Source: Mesorhizobium sp. 131-2-1
GTDB taxonomy: Bacteria; Pseudomonadota; Alphaproteobacteria; Rhizobiales; Rhizobiaceae
Reading direction: 5' to 3'
Length of the DNA: 64,000 nt
Assembly: GCF_016756535.1 (NCBI RefSeq)
Contig: NZ_AP023247.1
Coordinates: 4,836,501-4,900,500, forward strand
The translations under genes were made by a program, and so were the position numbers. A model generated the notes under the pieces. That model did not search any database, was not told the origin of the DNA, and saw only the letters and a list, made by a program, of their open reading frames with translations. Positions 36,313 to 44,968 of this stretch are shown here, piece by piece; the first letter of the stretch is position 1; every line of letters begins with the position of its first letter.

Positions 36313-36950
36313 TGGCGGCCGATCGCGCCGGGGCGCCGCCGCGCGCCTGGCAGCGCATGCTGTCCGGCCGTCGGCTCGACCTGCTCGACCCCTCACCGCT
36401 CGACATCGAAATTGTCGACATCGCGCACGGGCTTGCCCGTGTGGCACGCTGGAACGGCCAGACCAGCGGCGAACATGCGTTTTCGGTCGCGCAGCACTCG
36501 CTGCTGGTCGAGGCGCTGTTTTCCGAACTGGTGCCGGCGGCCTCCGCCGACGCGCGGCTGGCGGCGCTGCTGCACGATGCGCCGGAATATGTCATCGGCG
36601 ACATGATCTCACCGTTCAAGTCGGTGATGGGCGGCTCCTACAAGGAGTGCGAGCTGCGCCTGCAGCACGCCATCCATCTGCGCTTTTCGCTGCCGGCGGA
36701 CCTGGGGGCGACGTTACGCAAGGAAATCAAGCGCGCCGACCAGATCGCCGCCTACTACGAGGCGACGCTGCTGGCCGGCTTCTCAACCGCGGAAGCGACC
36801 GAGTATTTCGGCCGCCCGCGCGGGTTTTCCGCCGAGCGCTTCGATTTCACCCCGCGCTCGGTGACCTGGGCGCAGGCGGCTTTCCTCAAGCGCTTCACGG
36901 CGATCGAGGCAAAGCGTCAGGCACCGGTTGCGCTGCATTCGGCCAGTTGA
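36312..36950 (+). CDS. HD-domain hydrolase (YfbR-like 5'-nucleotidase type)
   Basis: The 212-residue protein has the HD metal-binding pattern: SGEHAFSVAQHSLLVEAL, then LLHDAPEYVIGDM with the HD pair, and KRADQIAAYYEATL. The EYVIGDMISPFK motif and the length match the YfbR/YfbR-like dNMP phosphohydrolase group. It starts within the ygfZ stop codon. Nucleotide sanitation beside an Fe-S repair gene has no obvious functional link. Confidence 0.85.
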   Translation: MAADRAGAPPRAWQRMLSGRRLDLLDPSPLDIEIVDIAHGLARVARWNGQTSGEHAFSVAQHSLLVEALFSELVPAASADARLAALLHDAPEYVIGDMISPFKSVMGGSYKECELRLQHAIHLRFSLPADLGATLRKEIKRADQIAAYYEATLLAGFSTAEATEYFGRPRGFSAERFDFTPRSVTWAQAAFLKRFTAIEAKRQAPVALHSAS

Positions 36951-37015
36951 ACAAACGCTAAATTAACCGGAGACTACCACAGTAGCCGGTCAGGTCACGG
37001 TTCGCAGGCGCGTAT

Positions 37016-39154
37016 ATGCCCTTCGCTCACGTCAAGGCTGGTTCGCCCGCGCGCAGGCGCAGAGCGGCAGACATCGGCCCGGCGCGGCGCATCGAGGACG
37101 AATTGCGCCAGCAGAATGAGCGCTTCTCGGCCGCTGTCGAAAACATGTCGCATGGGCTGTGCATGTTCGACGCCGACGAGCGGATGATCATCTGCAACCG
37201 CAATTACCTCGACATCTTCTGCCTGGATCCCGCGATCGTGCGGCCAGGCATACGCTTCTTCGACATCCTCCAGCACAGCGTCGACATCGGTGTCGCGTCA
37301 CATAGCGCGGCGGATCTCTATGCCATCCGCAAGCCCTATATCGACGGAGCGAAGCCCTCGACCTATGAGGAAGGGCTGTCGGACGGACGCATCATCGACA
37401 TCTCGCACCGGCCGCTGGCTTCGGGCGGCTGGGTGTCGATCTACGAGGACATCACCGTGCAGCGGCGCGCCGAGCTGGAGCTGAAGGAGCAGCACCGCCG
37501 TTTCGACGCCGCGCTGGCCAACATGTCGCAAGGCCTGTTGATGTATGACGCGGACGGCAAGATGATCGTCCGCAATGAGCGTTTCCTGGAGCTCTACAAC
37601 GTAACCGCCGCCGACTTTCCGCTGGGGACGACGCATCGCGATGCGCTCGAACGGCTGGTGGAACTCGGGATCTACACGAAGATCGATGTCGACAGCGAGG
37701 TCGCCAAGACCGAGGCCTGCCGCAAGGCGGCGAAAATACACTCGACATACCGCCATCTTGCCGACGGCAGGACGCTTCTGGTCACAAGACGGCCGATGAG
37801 GGGCGGCTGGGTGGCGACGTTCGACGACGTCACCGAGCGCCAGCTCGTCGAAGAGCGCATGACGCATCTGGCGCATCACGACACGCTGACCAACCTGCCC
37901 AACCGCTCGATGTTCCGCGAGCGCCTCGATCAGGCCTTGGGCGAGGCGACGGTCGCGCCGATGGCGATCTTCTCGCTAGACCTCGACCGCTTCAAGGCGG
38001 TCAACGACACGTTCGGGCATCCTGCCGGCGACTGGCTGCTGAAATGCGTGGCCGAACGGCTGCAGCGCTGCCTGCGCAATGAGACGGATGTCGTCGCCCG
38101 CTTCGGCGGCGACGAATTCGCCATCATCCAGTTCAACGTCAAGGGCGCCGACGACGCCGAAAGGCTGGCCAAGCGTATTGTCGAGGTGATCGGAAAACCC
38201 TATCGCGACAAGAGCCGCGACATGCATGTCGGCATCAGCCTTGGCATCGCGCTCTATCCCGACGATGGCAAGGATGCCGACACGCTGCTGAAGAATGCCG
38301 ACATGGCGCTTTATCGGGGCAAGAGCGAGGGCCGCAACGTCTACCGCTTCTTCGAGCCCGGCATGGATGCCATGGTGCTGGCGCGGCAGGCGCTCGAAAC
38401 CGACCTCGAGGCCGCGCTGCCGCGGCAAGAGTTCGAGCTGGAGTTCCAGCCGATCATGAACATCGCCTCCGGCGAGGTCGTCGGTGCGGAAGCCCTGATG
38501 CGCTGGCATTCGCCGACGCGCGGCCGGGTGTCGCCCGATGATTTCATACCGGCCGCCGAGGAAACCGGGCTGATCGTGCAATTGGGCGACTGGGCGCTGC
38601 GGAAGGCCTGCACGGCGGCGGCGGGCTGGCCACATGCGATGCGCATCGCGGTCAACGTCTCGGCCGTGCAGATCAAGAGCGGCACGTTCGCGCGCAGCGT
38701 GATCTCGGCGCTGGCCTTTTCCGGCGTGCCGGCCAACCGGTTGGAGCTCGAAATCACCGAGACGGTGCTGATGGACGAGAGCGACACGGTGCTGAAGACG
38801 CTCCGCCTGCTGCGCGATCTCGGCATCCGCATCGCACTCGACGATTTCGGCACCGGTTACTCCTCGCTGGGCTATCTCCGGCGCTTCCCAGTCGACAAGA
38901 TCAAGATCGACCGCTCCTTCATCCGCGACATCGACAACCGCGACACCGCGGCGATCGTGCGCGCGGTGATCGGGCTTGGCGCGCAGCTCGGCATCACCGT
39001 CACCGCCGAAGGCGTCGAGACCGAAGCGCAGCTCGACATGCTGCGCGAGGCCGGCTGCGTGGAGGCGCAGGGCTATCTGATCGGCGTGCCATCGAAAGCG
39101 GCGGAGATCAACCGGCTGCTGAGAACGGGGACGGCGCTGCGCCAGTCGGGATAA
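37016..39154 (+). CDS. PAS-PAS-GGDEF-EAL cyclic-di-GMP signalling protein
   Basis: The 712-residue cytoplasmic protein has two PAS_7-type sensor domains (about 35-145 and 165-275; both contain a MSHGLCMFDADERM/MSQGLLMYDADGKM motif). A GGDEF domain follows with intact RFGGDEFAII (near 362), then an EAL domain with VGAEALMRWH (near 490), LDDFGTGYSSLGYL and KIKIDRSFI. Both catalytic motifs look intact, so it may make and degrade c-di-GMP in response to a PAS-detected signal. No transmembrane segment is seen. It ends 10 bp from the convergent desaturase gene. Confidence 0.92.
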   Translation: MPFAHVKAGSPARRRRAADIGPARRIEDELRQQNERFSAAVENMSHGLCMFDADERMIICNRNYLDIFCLDPAIVRPGIRFFDILQHSVDIGVASHSAADLYAIRKPYIDGAKPSTYEEGLSDGRIIDISHRPLASGGWVSIYEDITVQRRAELELKEQHRRFDAALANMSQGLLMYDADGKMIVRNERFLELYNVTAADFPLGTTHRDALERLVELGIYTKIDVDSEVAKTEACRKAAKIHSTYRHLADGRTLLVTRRPMRGGWVATFDDVTERQLVEERMTHLAHHDTLTNLPNRSMFRERLDQALGEATVAPMAIFSLDLDRFKAVNDTFGHPAGDWLLKCVAERLQRCLRNETDVVARFGGDEFAIIQFNVKGADDAERLAKRIVEVIGKPYRDKSRDMHVGISLGIALYPDDGKDADTLLKNADMALYRGKSEGRNVYRFFEPGMDAMVLARQALETDLEAALPRQEFELEFQPIMNIASGEVVGAEALMRWHSPTRGRVSPDDFIPAAEETGLIVQLGDWALRKACTAAAGWPHAMRIAVNVSAVQIKSGTFARSVISALAFSGVPANRLELEITETVLMDESDTVLKTLRLLRDLGIRIALDDFGTGYSSLGYLRRFPVDKIKIDRSFIRDIDNRDTAAIVRAVIGLGAQLGITVTAEGVETEAQLDMLREAGCVEAQGYLIGVPSKAAEINRLLRTGTALRQSG

Positions 39155-39164
39155 GCGGGAGCGC

Positions 39165-40055
39165 TCAGTGCAGCGTCTCGATGTACTTTTCGTGGAAGCG
39201 GACATAGCCGGGCTCGATCACCTTGAGATGGCGCTCGATCAGCCTGTGGAACTCCGGCAGTTGATGGAACGGCACGCCGGGATAGGCGTGATGCTCGGCA
39301 TGAAAGGGCATGTTCCAGGCGACCTTGCGCACCAGCCAGTTGGTCAGCGTCGTCCTGGTGTTCTCCAGCATGTTGGCAACCATCGGGCAACGGCCGTGCT
39401 CGGCCAGCAGATAGAGCCTGAGGAACGGCTGTCCGAGCAACGCCGGCACGATCCAGACATAAAGCAGCACCGTTGCCTTGAACCAGAACGCGAGCAGCAG
39501 CACGGCGGCGTATAAGGCGATCATAGCGCGTGCCTCGGCGCGCACCTTCGGCCGCCCCTTCGGCGGCACGTAGCTCTCCTGGCTGCCGCCACTCGCGTTT
39601 GAGTAGAGCGTCTTGAAATGGGCCCACCACACCGGCAGGCCCGAGACGTGGACAACGTATTGCCGCAAAGTCTCGGGCTTCGGGAAGGCGAGTTCCGGAT
39701 CGTTGTCCGGGTCCTGGGTGAAGCGGTGATGGGCGAAATGGAAATAGCGGAACCAGTCGGCAGGCAACGCGATCGCCAGGCTGCAGAGACGCGCGACGGC
39801 ATCGTTCAGTCGCTGCGTCTCGAAGGCGGTGCGATGCACCGTCTCATGCAGCAGCGTGAACAGGAAGACGATCAAAATGCCTTGCGGCAGCATCAACAAC
39901 GGCCAGAACGGCACCTTGGCGGCGATCAGGCCGCCGAGCAGCAGGATCGCGCCGAAATGGGCAGCGAACTGGATGAGGCCCGGCCCGTCCGACTTGCCGG
40001 TCAGGCGACTGCGCTCCTCGTTCGTCAGCGAAGCGATGACGTCGCGATGATCCAT
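39165..40055 (-). CDS. Membrane fatty-acid desaturase-type protein
   Basis: The 296-residue protein has the three histidine boxes of the membrane desaturase superfamily: HETVH (near 70), HFAHH (near 107) and HAEHH (near 255), plus four or five membrane spans. Such enzymes desaturate or hydroxylate acyl chains or carotenoid-type substrates with a di-iron centre. It is divergent from a LysR gene and 110 bp of AT-rich DNA with a palindrome lie between them, so it is likely regulated by that LysR. Confidence 0.88.
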   Translation of the reverse strand: MDHRDVIASLTNEERSRLTGKSDGPGLIQFAAHFGAILLLGGLIAAKVPFWPLLMLPQGILIVFLFTLLHETVHRTAFETQRLNDAVARLCSLAIALPADWFRYFHFAHHRFTQDPDNDPELAFPKPETLRQYVVHVSGLPVWWAHFKTLYSNASGGSQESYVPPKGRPKVRAEARAMIALYAAVLLLAFWFKATVLLYVWIVPALLGQPFLRLYLLAEHGRCPMVANMLENTRTTLTNWLVRKVAWNMPFHAEHHAYPGVPFHQLPEFHRLIERHLKVIEPGYVRFHEKYIETLH

Positions 40056-40133
40056 TGCTCATTCCAGTTGCTTGAGTTCGGTGAGTCACAATAACCAACA
40101 AGAAACCTTTCTTAAAACGAGGATTTATGCAAA

Positions 40134-40156
40134 ATAGATAAGCTGACCTTATCTAT
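40134..40156. promoter_or_regulatory. Perfect 23-bp palindrome, probable LysR operator
   Basis: Nine-bp arms ATAGATAAG (40134-40142) and CTTATCTAT (40148-40156) flank the centre CTGAC. The site ends 9 bp before the LysR start codon, so binding would block the LysR ribosome binding region, and it lies 79 bp upstream of the desaturase start. Symmetry, position between divergent genes and an AT-rich setting point to an operator. Confidence 0.7.
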
Positions 40157-40165
40157 CGGATCATC

Positions 40166-41098
40166 ATGGCCGCGCTACCGTCGCTGAAAGGACTGCAGGC
40201 CTTCGAGGCTGCGGCGCGCACGGGCAGCTTTGCCGCGGCGGCGGAAGAGCTGTCGATCTCGGCGGCCGCAGTCAGCCAGCTCATCCGCACCGTCGAGGAG
40301 CAGATGGGCCGCAAGCTGTTCCATCGCGTCAACCGGCGCGTCGTGCTGAGCGAAGCCGGCGTGGAGATGCTGCCGAGGCTGAGCATGGCCTTCCAGGAGA
40401 TCGGCAGCGTCGCGCGCGAAGTCGGCGGCGACGCATTCCGCCCCAGGCTCGTCGTGTCGGTGCCGCCATCCATGGCGATGGGCTGGCTTTCCGAGCGCCT
40501 TGCAGGCTTCGTCGCCGGCCACGGCGCCGTCGACATCTCGCTCAGAGGCGACGACGATCCGGTACCGTTCGAGCGCGAGCTGATCGACATCAGGCTCTCC
40601 TACGGCCCACACTATCGCGAGCATCCGACCGAGGACATCGTCAGGGACGCCGTCTACCCTGTCTGCGCGCCGGCGCTCGCCGTAGCGATCAAGCGTGAAG
40701 GCCTCGCTAGCCTGCCGCTGGTCCACACGGACTGGGGCCCGACCGGCGCCTCCTTTCCGTCCTGGCGCAACTGGTTCGAGGCGGCGGGGATCGATCCAGG
40801 CCGGTCGGTGCGGCGCGGCCTTTCGGCAAACTCGTCGCGGGCCGCGCTCGATCTCGCCGTTTCAGGGCTGGGCGTGGCGCTCAGCCAGGGCGTCTACTGC
40901 GCCGCGGCACTGGAGGACGGCAGGCTGGTCCGGCCCGTCGCCCACGCGATCGAGCTGCGCCAACCCTATTGCCTGACGATACCGGAGCGAAGCGCCAGGC
41001 GAGACGTGGTGGCCGCGTTTCGCGAATGGCTGATCGCGGAATGCGTCCGCGCCGTCAAATCGCCGGCGCTGACCGCTACGGCATCCAACGGTCGGTGA
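40166..41098 (+). CDS. LysR-family regulator (GcvA-like group)
   Basis: The 310-residue protein starts MAALPSLKGLQAFEAAARTG and has the HTH segment FAAAAEELSISAAAVSQLIR at about 22-41, which is the GcvA/AmpR-type opening. An effector domain follows, including HTDWGPTGASFPSW and GVALSQGVYC. The start codon follows the palindrome directly. It is divergent from the desaturase, an arrangement typical of LysR control of a single target plus autorepression. Confidence 0.9.
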   Translation: MAALPSLKGLQAFEAAARTGSFAAAAEELSISAAAVSQLIRTVEEQMGRKLFHRVNRRVVLSEAGVEMLPRLSMAFQEIGSVAREVGGDAFRPRLVVSVPPSMAMGWLSERLAGFVAGHGAVDISLRGDDDPVPFERELIDIRLSYGPHYREHPTEDIVRDAVYPVCAPALAVAIKREGLASLPLVHTDWGPTGASFPSWRNWFEAAGIDPGRSVRRGLSANSSRAALDLAVSGLGVALSQGVYCAAALEDGRLVRPVAHAIELRQPYCLTIPERSARRDVVAAFREWLIAECVRAVKSPALTATASNGR

Positions 41099-41111
41099 CG
41101 GCAGGCGCCGC

Positions 41112-41384
41112 TCAGAGGTGCCCGCTCAATGCCGCGACCATGTCCTTGCTGGTCGCCACGGGAACGATCTCGAACTCCACCAGGTCCGCCCATTCGACGA
41201 CCCAGCGCTGCAGAAGCGTGACGTCGTCGGCCTCCACCAGCAGGAAGCAGCGGCTCATATCGGCAGGGATCCAGCTGTGGTGGACGACAAGCTCGTCCGG
41301 CTTCAGCCGGCCGCGGTCGCGGAAGCGGCGGTAGATCTCCTTGCGGTCGCAGCCGTGAAAATCCTCGATCACGAAAAACAGCAT
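41112..41384 (-). CDS. DUF3303-type small protein
   Basis: From the ATG at 41384, preceded by GAGGATAG, the 90-residue product begins MLFFVIEDFHGCDRKEIYRR and contains VVHHSWIPADMSRCFLLVEA and LLQRWVVEWADLVEFEIVPV. This is the layout of DUF3303, a dimeric alpha/beta barrel domain of unknown function. It starts 19 bp after the ATP-grasp stop on the same strand and therefore looks like the third gene of that operon. An upstream TTG at 41396 is a less likely start. Confidence 0.75.
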   Translation of the reverse strand: MLFFVIEDFHGCDRKEIYRRFRDRGRLKPDELVVHHSWIPADMSRCFLLVEADDVTLLQRWVVEWADLVEFEIVPVATSKDMVAALSGHL

Positions 41385-41403
41385 GCCTATCCTCAATTCG
41401 GAT

Positions 41404-42867
41404 CTATCGCCCCGGCCGCTCCAGTCGGTCCAGGAACCACTGCGTCAGCCGCACCCAGACCTCGTCCTTCTCGCCGGAATCCTCCCAGCCGTGGTCGAGA
41501 TTGGGATTGTCGTTGACCTCGATGACGAAGACGCCGTCCTTGGTCTCCTTGAGGTCGACGCCGTAGAGGCCGTCGCCGATGCAGCGCGCCGCCCTCACCG
41601 CCGTCTCGACGACATGGGGCGGCGTCTCCTTCAGCGTGAAGGTCTTGATGCCGCCCTGGTCGGGCTTGCCGTTGGCCTTGTGGTTGACGATCTGCCAGTG
41701 CTTCTTGGCCATCAGATAGTGGACGGCAAACAGCGGCTGGCCGCCGAGGACGCCGACGCGCCAGTCATATTCGGTCGGGATGAATTTCTGCGCGATCAGG
41801 AGGTCGGAATCCTCCAGCCACTCCGTCGCGAGCCGCGTCAATTCCTGGAGGTTCTCGCATTTCTTGACGCCGCGCGAGAAGGAGGAATCGGGGATTTTCA
41901 GCACCAGCGGGAAGCCCAGCGTCTGCGCCGCGACTTCGAGATCCGAAGTGCCGGCGATCATCACCGTCGGCGGCACCGGCACCTTGTTGTAGGTCATCAG
42001 CTCGTTGAGATAGACCTTGTTGGTGCAGCGGATCATCGACAAAGGATCGTCGATGACGGGCATGCCTTCCTGTTGCGCCCGACGGGCGAAGCGGTAGGTG
42101 TGGTTGGAGATCGAGGTGGTCTCGCGAATGAACAGCGCGTCGTAGTTGGCGAGCTTGGCCAGGTCCTTCCTGGTGATCGGCTCGATTTCGACCCCCATCT
42201 TCTCGGCGATCCGCGCCCAGTAGCGCAGCGAGGAAATCTCGGACGGCGGCAGTTCCTCATGCGGGTCGACCAGCGTCGCGAAGGTGTAGCGCGCCGGCGT
42301 GCGGCCCTTTGTGTCGCGCCATTCGCGGTTGGTGTAGGTCTCCAGGCACTGCAGGAAGAAGGCATCCTCCTCGTCGGTCATGCGGGCGAGCGGCAGGAAG
42401 CCGATCTTGCGGATCGAGGCCCATTCGGCGCTGTCCTTGATGTGGACTTCCAGCGCCGGCGCGCGGAACCAGTCGAAGAGCAGCTTGGCGAAACGGTCCC
42501 ACACCTTGGAGGGGCCAATGCCGAAGAAGATGGCGACCTTGGCCGGGAAGACGCCGCCGAGATCCTTGCGGCATTTGTTGAGCGCAAGCTCCAGCTCGGG
42601 CAGCGCATGCTCATAGAGCTTGCGCTCCGACAGGTCGATCATGGTCTCGACCGTCGGGATCACCTTGTGGCCGCGCGAGCCGGCGAGCAGCGAGGCATAG
42701 TAGCCGCGGCTCTGGTAGCCGTAATTGTTCGAAAGGTTGATGACCTTCGGCCGCTGGCCGCGAAACAGCGAGGGATGGGCAAGATAATCACGGTTGGTGA
42801 TGATCTTGTGCGGCGTCGCCACCTGGTCGAGGTCGTTCTGCCTTCCGGTAAGGATGACCCAGGTCAT
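41404..42867 (-). CDS. RimK-like ATP-grasp ligase with N-terminal RLAN-type domain
   Basis: The 487-residue product starts at the ATG at 42867 (MTWVILTGRQNDLDQ). An N-terminal region (about 1-200, VIPTVETMIDLSERKLYEHA) precedes an ATP-grasp domain with IDDPLSMIRCTNKVYLNEL, PLVLKIPDSSFSRGV and the metal-binding end IEVNDNPNLDHGW. RimK-type enzymes ligate amino acids to a carboxylate, forming peptide or poly-glutamate tails. The gene follows the GNAT/C39 gene with only a 4-bp gap. Together they look like a peptide-synthesis and -release module; substrate unknown. Confidence 0.85.
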   Translation of the reverse strand: MTWVILTGRQNDLDQVATPHKIITNRDYLAHPSLFRGQRPKVINLSNNYGYQSRGYYASLLAGSRGHKVIPTVETMIDLSERKLYEHALPELELALNKCRKDLGGVFPAKVAIFFGIGPSKVWDRFAKLLFDWFRAPALEVHIKDSAEWASIRKIGFLPLARMTDEEDAFFLQCLETYTNREWRDTKGRTPARYTFATLVDPHEELPPSEISSLRYWARIAEKMGVEIEPITRKDLAKLANYDALFIRETTSISNHTYRFARRAQQEGMPVIDDPLSMIRCTNKVYLNELMTYNKVPVPPTVMIAGTSDLEVAAQTLGFPLVLKIPDSSFSRGVKKCENLQELTRLATEWLEDSDLLIAQKFIPTEYDWRVGVLGGQPLFAVHYLMAKKHWQIVNHKANGKPDQGGIKTFTLKETPPHVVETAVRAARCIGDGLYGVDLKETKDGVFVIEVNDNPNLDHGWEDSGEKDEVWVRLTQWFLDRLERPGR

Positions 42868-42871
42868 GTCT

Positions 42872-43969
42872 TCAGCGCTTCCCCAGAATGATGGCCGCAC
42901 GCAGTCCGTCACGGCCGAACTGCGCCATGTTCATGAAGATGCCGTAAGGCACGGGAATATTGGCCGCATCAAGGATCGTCTCCTGCCGCTCGTCCTCGAC
43001 CCAGGGATCGTGGATCAGGATATGGTCGCCGTCGTCGCCGATCGCCAGCACCCAGTGCGGAACCTTCTTGCCGAACATCAGGAAGCCGCTGATCAGCACC
43101 AGCACCAGCTTGCCTCCGGCGAGCGCGTCGCGGATGTCGTCGAGGGCGAATGGACGGTAATTCACCGGGATGCCGTAAAGTTCCGCGCGGCGGCGGAAGT
43201 CGACCTGGGCAAGCTCCATCACCCGGCGCTTGTCCTGGCTGCGCACCGACTGCAGGAACAGCGCGCCATAGAAGGAGACGAATATCTCCGCAGCGAGCCC
43301 GCTCTCATAGCCGGCCACAGCCAGGCCGAACGGCTCGCAGCCGCCGGGCCCCGACATCATGAAGACGGTGGTGGCCTCGCGCCACAGGCGGATTTCCATA
43401 ACCGGGTCGGGCACGAAGCCATGGTCGAAATTGGCCATCGCCATCATCAGGCAGCATGGGCCGCAGGTGAACTCGCAGGTCTGCGGATAGAACGGGACCA
43501 TGGTGGCGATCGGAACGTCGCCGCGCAAGGTCTTCTCGTAGCGCAGCGCGGTGGCGCCGTCCTCGTAGTAGTCCGGCTCGCGGCCAATCTTGCGGTAGCC
43601 GGCCTGCTCGTAGACGCGGATGGCGCGATGATTGTCCTCGCGCACTTCGAGGCGCAGCATCATGCGGTCGTGCTCGAAGGCCGCCTCCTCCGCGGCCGCC
43701 AGGAGCTGGCGGCCGATGCCGAGCTGGCCGAAGAAGGGACCGACGGCGATGGAATAGAGACGGGCGACGCCGCTGCCCTTGCGGAACAGCACCACGGCAT
43801 AGCCGGCGACGCGGCCATCGCTTTCGGCGACCAGCATCTCGGCGGTCTCGCGCTCGATCAGCTGGCGGAAGGAGCGGCGCGACATGCGGTCGCTTGAAAA
43901 GACGGCCTTCTCGATGGCGGCGAGGTCATCGACGTCGGACACGCGGGCCTTGCGGATCTCGGCAGGCAT
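42872..43969 (-). CDS. GNAT acetyltransferase fused to C39-like cysteine peptidase
   Basis: The 365-residue protein starts at the ATG at 43969. Residues about 1-155 form a RimI-like GNAT domain (RLYSIAVGPFFGQLGIGRQL is the acetyl-CoA loop). Residues about 165-360 form a papain-like C39 domain with an oxyanion Gln and nucleophile Cys in PQTCEFTCGPCC, the His in VPHWVLAIGDDGD and an Asp in HDPW, i.e. a full Cys-His-Asp triad. C39 peptidases cleave leader peptides. The neighbour ligase suggests a modification and cleavage system with an unidentified peptide. Confidence 0.85.
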   Translation of the reverse strand: MPAEIRKARVSDVDDLAAIEKAVFSSDRMSRRSFRQLIERETAEMLVAESDGRVAGYAVVLFRKGSGVARLYSIAVGPFFGQLGIGRQLLAAAEEAAFEHDRMMLRLEVREDNHRAIRVYEQAGYRKIGREPDYYEDGATALRYEKTLRGDVPIATMVPFYPQTCEFTCGPCCLMMAMANFDHGFVPDPVMEIRLWREATTVFMMSGPGGCEPFGLAVAGYESGLAAEIFVSFYGALFLQSVRSQDKRRVMELAQVDFRRRAELYGIPVNYRPFALDDIRDALAGGKLVLVLISGFLMFGKKVPHWVLAIGDDGDHILIHDPWVEDERQETILDAANIPVPYGIFMNMAQFGRDGLRAAIILGKR

Positions 43970-44176
43970 GCGGGCTTCAGAAAACCTCGATTGGGTTGTG
44001 GAAACGGCCCCGGTCGAAACATCGGTATACCGGCGCAATCACCGGTATTCGTCAAGCGCTATCGCACCTCGATTAGGGCCGAATTGTGACAGGTTGAATA
44101 GTGGTCCAATGCTGAAAGAGCTCTGTACTGGCCCGCTGTTTTCGCAATGGCGCCGATGTCAGAAAAACGCAGGTTT

Positions 44177-44968
44177 TCAACTGGCAAGGCCGGCCAGAAG
44201 TTGGCCGTAGGCGCTCTTGGCGACGGCGGCCAGGCGCTCGCGCGGCAGCGAGCCGACGACGGCGCAGCCATAGCCCTTGTCCAGCCAGTAGACGGCTTCG
44301 GGACCATCGGCCTCGGCCGTGTAGGTGCCCTTGGACTTGCCGGCCGATTCGGCGGTGACGAACAGCGAGATGCGCTCGCCGCTGGCGTCCTCGTAGAGCA
44401 GCATCGCCGCTTTGCCCTGGCCGGCCGGCAGCAACCGGCCGCCGACGAGCTGGAAGCCCTCGGCCTCCAGATCGGGCGCGACCAGCCTCAGGCCGACGCG
44501 GTTGGAGAGCCAGGTCTGCAGATGGTCCTTGTCGCTGGCCGGCACCTCGACCGCATGGCGCTTCTCGGCGGCATAGATGACGTGGGCGGCGATCGCCTGT
44601 TCGGCCAGCAGGTCCTCGCTTTCATTTCCCCTGCCGATACCATCAATGCCGGCGACATAGCCGGCAAGCCCGCCGATCACCAGCACGGCGGCGGCCGCCG
44701 CCGAAAGCCACCAGCGTGAACGCAAGGCGGATGCCCTCACCGTCGTCTCGCCAAACACGGCCTGCTTGAGGCGCGCCGGCACCGGTTCGTCGAGCACGCC
44801 GGCAAAGGCGGCGCGAAGGGCCGCCCGGTCGGCGACGAAGCGGGCGCTCCTTGCCTTCATTTCGGGATTGGCCTCGAGCCAGGCGTCATAGGCCATGCGC
44901 TCCTCGCCAGGCAGCTCGCCGTCGAGGGCCATGTGGATGTCGCGTTCGGTGAAGTCGCGCCGGGTCAT
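44177..44968 (-). CDS. Membrane anti-sigma factor
   Basis: The 263-residue protein starts by overlapping the sigma gene stop in an ATGA at 44968. It has an N-terminal cytoplasmic anti-sigma domain (TERDIHMALDGELPGEER, no HxxxCxxC zinc motif), a membrane span at about 85-105 (WWLSAAAAAVLVIGGLAGYVAG) and a periplasmic domain (about 110-260). Proximity and layout are those of RskA-type anti-sigma factors. It should hold the preceding ECF sigma factor inactive until a signal in the envelope releases it. Confidence 0.85.
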   Translation of the reverse strand: MTRRDFTERDIHMALDGELPGEERMAYDAWLEANPEMKARSARFVADRAALRAAFAGVLDEPVPARLKQAVFGETTVRASALRSRWWLSAAAAAVLVIGGLAGYVAGIDGIGRGNESEDLLAEQAIAAHVIYAAEKRHAVEVPASDKDHLQTWLSNRVGLRLVAPDLEAEGFQLVGGRLLPAGQGKAAMLLYEDASGERISLFVTAESAGKSKGTYTAEADGPEAVYWLDKGYGCAVVGSLPRERLAAVAKSAYGQLLAGLAS

